7,078 nt of DNA, taken from contig CALCWU010000001.1 of assembly GCA_937905855.1 (NCBI GenBank), positions 1 to 7,078 of the forward strand, given 5' to 3'. Position 1 is the first letter of the stretch; each line of letters opens with the position of its first letter. Below are positions 6,263 to 7,078 of this stretch, in pieces. The notes under the pieces were generated by a model that searched no databases, was not told where the DNA came from, and was given only the letters and a program-made list of their open reading frames with translations. The position numbers were made by a program, and so were the translations under genes. Source of the DNA: an uncultured Mollicutes bacterium (GTDB lineage Bacteria > Bacillota_I > Bacilli_A > Acholeplasmatales > Anaeroplasmataceae).

Positions 6263-6883
6263 TTAAGCAAAATAGCTATCAATATTTTCGTAAGCACTTG
6301 AGCTTTTTGGAATATTAACCATTCTATAGCCTTTATAATCATCAAAGAATTTAATTGAACCATTACTATACAATGTATATTCTAAATTATTCTTAATTAT
6401 AATATCCTTAGTACTCTTCTCATCGTATGAAACATAAAAATCAGTACCTTTAATTGCTATACTATAATAATTAAATTCACCTACAATTGTTTTTTTTAAA
6501 GATACGCTAGTATCATCAACAAAAATCTCATAGCTTACATCATTATTATTTTTATTGTATTCTATGTTATAATCCTTATCGTTAATAACAAACTTCTTCT
6601 TAAGATTTATCATATCCTTATTGTCATATAAGTCCTTAAGATAAGTCCAATAAGAATATTTTAAGTTAGACGTAATATCATAGCTTCCCTCTATTGCAAC
6701 TAAATCCTTATCTTCCTCTAACACCTTATAAATGATTGACATAGAAGCTTTACTTGTTAAATTAGAAGCTGATTCATCAGTACAATAATAATCCAAAATA
6801 TCAATTAAATCATCATATTTTGCAGATTTGCATGAGCATAAAAGCATAATAAAGCCTAATAAAATAATAAAAGTCTTCTTCAT
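6263..6883 (-). CDS. Predicted lipoprotein of unknown function
   Basis: I do not recognise the family. The 206-residue product begins with a lipoprotein signal peptide: basic MKK, a hydrophobic core (about 4-15) and a lipobox LCSC with the lipidated cysteine at C18. The mature protein is expected to be anchored on the outer face of the cell membrane. The rest is rich in Lys, Asp, Asn and Tyr. A helical-looking start (about 22-60) is followed by many alternating short strand-like segments, for example DVSYEIFVDDTSVSLKK and TDFYVSYDEKSTKDIIIK. This resembles beta-rich lipoprotein domains in general but is not diagnostic. A second cysteine (C34) lies near the anchor. The start is secure: AGGAGGAG lies seven bases before the ATG at 6883. 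It has its own promoter and terminator, so the link to rdgB downstream is one of position only. Confidence 0.85.
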   Translation of the reverse strand: MKKTFIILLGFIMLLCSCKSAKYDDLIDILDYYCTDESASNLTSKASMSIIYKVLEEDKDLVAIEGSYDITSNLKYSYWTYLKDLYDNKDMINLKKKFVINDKDYNIEYNKNNNDVSYEIFVDDTSVSLKKTIVGEFNYYSIAIKGTDFYVSYDEKSTKDIIIKNNLEYTLYSNGSIKFFDDYKGYRMVNIPKSSSAYENIDSYFA

Positions 6884-6890
6884 AATCTAT

Positions 6891-6898
6891 CTCCTCCT
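6891..6898 (-). promoter_or_regulatory. Ribosome binding site of the lipoprotein gene
   Basis: AGGAGGAG on the minus strand, seven bases before the ATG at 6883, is a near-perfect Shine-Dalgarno sequence and predicts efficient translation. Confidence 0.85.
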
Positions 6899-6927
6899 AT
6901 ATAAAGAAAAAAACCTTTACAAACTTA

Positions 6928-6955
6928 ATTTTACTATCTTTTTTTAAAATGTCAA
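6928..6955 (-). promoter_or_regulatory. Sigma-A type promoter of the lipoprotein gene
   Basis: A perfect TTGACA -35 (6955-6950) is followed after 16 bases by TAAAAT (6933-6928), which matches the -10 consensus at five of six positions. The expected start near 6921 gives a leader of about 38 bases containing the ribosome binding site. This is the best-supported promoter in the window. Confidence 0.7.
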
Positions 6956-6973
6956 TATTTATAATAACATATT

Positions 6974-7078
6974 TTAGATATATTTCACAATTGTTGGTTT
7001 ATTATAGATTAAAACAATTGTTTTTTCAATTACCAACGAAGCAAGCTTTAAATCATAGCTATAAACAAAATATCGATA
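6974..7078 (-). CDS. Possible 3' end of an upstream gene, cut by window edge
   Basis: One minus-strand frame is open from the right edge for 34 codons to a TAA at 6976-6974; the other two minus frames close within ten codons. The peptide contains YDLKLASLVIEKTIVLIYNK and looks protein-like, but no family is recognised. If it is real, the gap of 90 bases to the lipoprotein gene would be an ordinary intergenic region containing the 6955-6928 promoter. In DNA this AT-rich an open run of this length can arise by chance, and the same bases hold promoter-like motifs, so the two readings compete. Confidence 0.35.
   Translation of the reverse strand, partial: YRYFVYSYDLKLASLVIEKTIVLIYNKPTIVKYI
6987..7037. 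repeat. Palindromes and inverted repeat around the second promoter-like motif
   Basis: A perfect 14-base palindrome, AAAACAATTGTTTT (7011-7024), fills most of the spacer between the -35 and -10 hexamers. A second copy of its core, ACAATTGT (6987-6994), lies at the predicted transcription start, centred 27 bases away. Outside these, GTTGGT (6993-6998) and ACCAAC (7032-7037) form an inverted repeat flanking the promoter. Placement in the spacer and at +1 is what an operator for a dimeric repressor would show, but no regulator gene is visible. Confidence 0.35.
7001..7029 (-). promoter_or_regulatory. Second promoter-like motif upstream of the lipoprotein gene
   Basis: On the minus strand TTGAAA (7029-7024) lies exactly 17 bases from TATAAT (7006-7001), five of six and six of six matches to the sigma-A consensus. 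It would start transcription near 6994, giving the lipoprotein mRNA a leader of about 110 bases, in tandem with the promoter at 6955-6928. It lies in a possible coding tail, so it may be coincidental. Confidence 0.4.

Noticed and set aside
6136..6363. Minus-strand open frame of 75 codons between the lipoprotein gene and rdgB
   Set aside because: It overlaps the 3' end of the lipoprotein gene, the terminator and the 5' end of rdgB in another frame, has no ribosome binding site, and the overlapped genes are well supported.
1..7078. Alternative genetic code (UGA = Trp) as in mycoplasmas
   Set aside because: Trp is encoded by TGG (for example XseA residues 20 and 214) and TGA serves as the rdgB stop.
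1..7078. Mobile elements, CRISPR arrays, tRNA or rRNA genes, prophage or attachment sites
   Set aside because: No transposase or integrase motifs, spaced direct repeats, cloverleaf-like sequences or rRNA-like segments were seen on either strand.

Overview
The window is a strongly AT-rich stretch in which every convincing gene lies on the minus strand. The genes use the standard bacterial code: TGG encodes Trp in XseA and TGA ends RdgB. The content points to a low-GC Gram-positive bacterium of the Bacilli / Erysipelotrichia / Mollicutes-relative type. A SpoIIIAH-like gene lies next to nusB and xseA, as in the spoIIIAH-...-nusB-folD-xseA neighbourhood of Bacillus, and the rdgB-ysnB pair is also Bacillus-like. 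SpoIIIAH implies an endospore former or a descendant of one. The exact taxon cannot be read from the sequence.

In the direction of transcription (high to low coordinates) the layout is as follows. (1) The right edge (6974-7078) holds a possible 3' end of an upstream gene, overlapped by promoter-like and palindromic motifs. (2) A lipoprotein gene of unknown function (6263-6883) has a good sigma-A type promoter, a strong ribosome binding site and its own hairpin terminator. (3) A tightly packed cluster follows: rdgB (5627-6199), a ysnB/YfcE-type metallophosphoesterase (5172-5630, ATGA overlap), a 1029-residue multidomain protein ending in degenerate GGDEF and EAL domains (2073-5162), and spoIIIAH-like (1547-2029). 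A hairpin terminator at the spoIIIAH stop codon closes it. (4) A second unit, nusB (1059-1448) then xseA (1-1050, cut by the left edge), has its own putative promoter.

RdgB cleans the nucleotide pool, XseA is the large subunit of exonuclease VII, and NusB acts in rRNA antitermination. These are housekeeping genes. The part worth attention is the large signalling-type protein. It has a helical-repeat N-terminus, GAF-like and PAS-like domains, then GGDEF and EAL domains that have both lost their signature residues, so it looks like a c-di-GMP receptor or scaffold rather than an enzyme. It sits directly upstream of the sporulation channel gene spoIIIAH, which is here separated from the rest of the spoIIIA operon. 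No RNA genes, CRISPR arrays, insertion sequences or long repeats were seen. No stretch over 300 bases lacks a gene.
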